DNA from: Cunninghamella blakesleeana | Lineage: Eukaryota > Mucoromycota > Mucoromycetes > Mucorales > Cunninghamellaceae | NCBI GenBank assembly: GCA_017871115.1 | Contig: JAFCIZ010000006.1 | Coordinates: forward strand, 1,302,001 to 1,366,000 | Reading direction: 5' to 3' | DNA length: 64,000 nucleotides | Part shown: positions 62,918-64,000 of the stretch, piece after piece | Numbering within the stretch: position 1 is the first letter of the stretch | Layout of the letters: the number at the start of each line of letters is the position of its first letter | The notes under the pieces: generated by a model | What the model saw: only the letters and a program-made list of their open reading frames with translations | What the model was told of the DNA's origin: nothing | Databases searched by the model: none | Made by a program: the position numbers and the translations under genes

Positions 62918-63805
62918 ATGGTATTGAAACACAACAATCAGTTGCCTAACCAACATTTCCGTAAGCAATGGCAACGCCGTGTCAAGACCTGGTTTGACCA
63001 AGCCGGTCGCAAGAAGTCTCGTAGAATTGCGCGTGTTCAAAAAGCTACTACCGTTGCTCCTCGTCCCGTTGATGGTCTCCTTCGTCCTGCTGTTCGTTGC
63101 CCTACTCTTCGTTATAACATGAAGTTAAGATCTGGTCGTGGTTTCACTCTTGAAGAACTCAAGGTAATTTTTTTTCTATATACACTTATATATAATTATT
63201 TAAAATAATCATAATTTTTTGATATGTAATGATTAATTTTTTATTTTATTTTTTTAATATAATCATAATTTTTATTATTCTTTATATTAAATAGGAAGCC
63301 GGTCTTACTGCTAAGTATGCTCGTACTGTTGGTATTGCTGTTGATCATCGCCGTCGTAACAAGTCTCAAGAATCTCTTGAACTTAATGTCCAACGTTTGA
63401 AGGCTTATCAAGCTAAGCTTATTGTCTTCCCTCGTAAGGCTGGTCATCCTAAGAAAGGTGACTCTGAAGTAAGTGATTTATATAAATAGAAAATATATGA
63501 TATATTTTATTAGAAATAAGCAAAGAAAGGAAAGATAGATAATGAAAACGATATTAATTATTATTTTTTATTTTTTAAAAAAACAATAGGCTACCGAAGT
63601 TGCCTCTGCTGTTCAACTCAAGAGTGCTCTTTTCCCCATTGAACAAGTATCTAATGCTCCTGAAGCTCGTGCCATCACCGCTGATGAAAAGAAGGTTAAT
63701 GCTTACATGAAACTCCGTTATGCTCGTTCTGCTGCTCGTACTCTTGGTGCTCGTGAAAAACGTGCTCGTGATAAGGCTGAAGAAGAAGCTAACAAGAAGA
63801 AATAA
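62918..63805 (+). CDS. RPL13: 60S ribosomal protein L13 (eL13)
   Basis: This 211-aa large-subunit protein has exons 62918-63163, 63295-63468 and 63590-63805, all phase 0 (636 nt). Landmarks are [54 protein letters not shown], the [14 protein letters not shown] block, [20 protein letters not shown] and the basic C-terminus ending EEEANKKK. Length equals the usual 211 residues. Codon use is strongly biased to C/G-ending optimal codons, unlike the surrounding DNA. This is a confident orthologue call. Confidence 0.96.
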
Positions 63806-64000
63806 ATGTCTTGATCTCATCATCATCTCTGTTTTTTTTTTATATTATTCAACTATCTTCTTTTTTTTGTCATTATCATCATTTTTCTCTCTTTTTGTTA
63901 TATGTTGTTTGGGAAAAAAAAATAAACTTTAATCCTTTTTATTAATGAAGTTTAAAAAAAATAGAGTAGTAGATGTAAAAAAAAATATAAATTAAAATGA
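63806..64000. other. 3' flank of RPL13
   Basis: T-rich sequence with AATAAA near 63919-63924, a possible polyadenylation signal. No further gene is visible before the window ends. Confidence 0.5.

Noticed and set aside
1..64000. Horizontally acquired bacterial island
   Set aside because: All intact genes outside a few single-exon ones have spliceosomal introns and local base composition; no bacterial operon structure appears.

Overview
The window looks like nuclear DNA of an early-diverging filamentous fungus, most probably Mucoromycota (Mucorales-like). The genes are clearly fungal: a Zn2Cys6 transcription factor, Ilv6, Met22/Hal2, Rpn9, Deg1/Pus3 and a Sal1-type carrier. The DNA is very AT-rich, introns are mostly 50-200 bp with GT..AG ends, and coding sequence carries many Asn and Gln runs. 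No bacterial operon, CRISPR array, rRNA or convincing tRNA gene is visible. The genus cannot be fixed from sequence alone. Exon models were built by hand from splice sites and frame continuity; every multi-exon model given closes to an exact multiple of three.

Layout. Positions 0.3-10.7 kb hold a metabolic group: two tandem MFS monocarboxylate-type transporters, a 2-oxoglutarate/Fe(II) dioxygenase and, on the opposite strand, a cytochrome P450. Positions 12.3-24.6 kb hold housekeeping genes: ETF alpha, a small basic orphan, proteasome subunit Rpn9, 3'(2'),5'-bisphosphate nucleotidase, a macrodomain protein divergent from it, and the acetolactate synthase regulatory subunit. Positions 24.8-28.7 kb hold a wax-synthase-like MBOAT acyltransferase and a BioF-type 7-keto-8-aminopelargonate synthase ending in the peroxisomal signal SKL. 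Positions 29.7-47.2 kb hold a two-TM orphan, a Ca2+-regulated mitochondrial carrier, tRNA pseudouridine synthase 3, a long PH/coiled-coil protein, a fungal-TF-like protein without a zinc cluster, an F-box-like protein and a secreted thaumatin-like protein.

Positions 47.2-50.1 kb are a gene-poor AT-rich spacer. Then come a 134-aa orphan divergent from RPS14, a 928-aa Zn2Cys6 regulator and a protein with a WRKY/GCM1-like zinc finger. Positions 56.8-62.9 kb contain no intact gene but hold a roughly 2.8-kb decayed minus-strand coding relic. Its last part resembles a TnpB/Fanzor-type RuvC nuclease, and many of its stops could derive from CAA, CAG or CGA by C-to-T change. RPL13 closes the window.

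The most unusual items are the Fanzor-like relic, the WRKY-like finger with a diverged core and C-X6-C-X21-H-X3-C spacing, the PTS1-tagged BioF, an RPS14 first coding exon consisting only of ATG, several 7-21-nt exons, and the transporter/oxygenase group.
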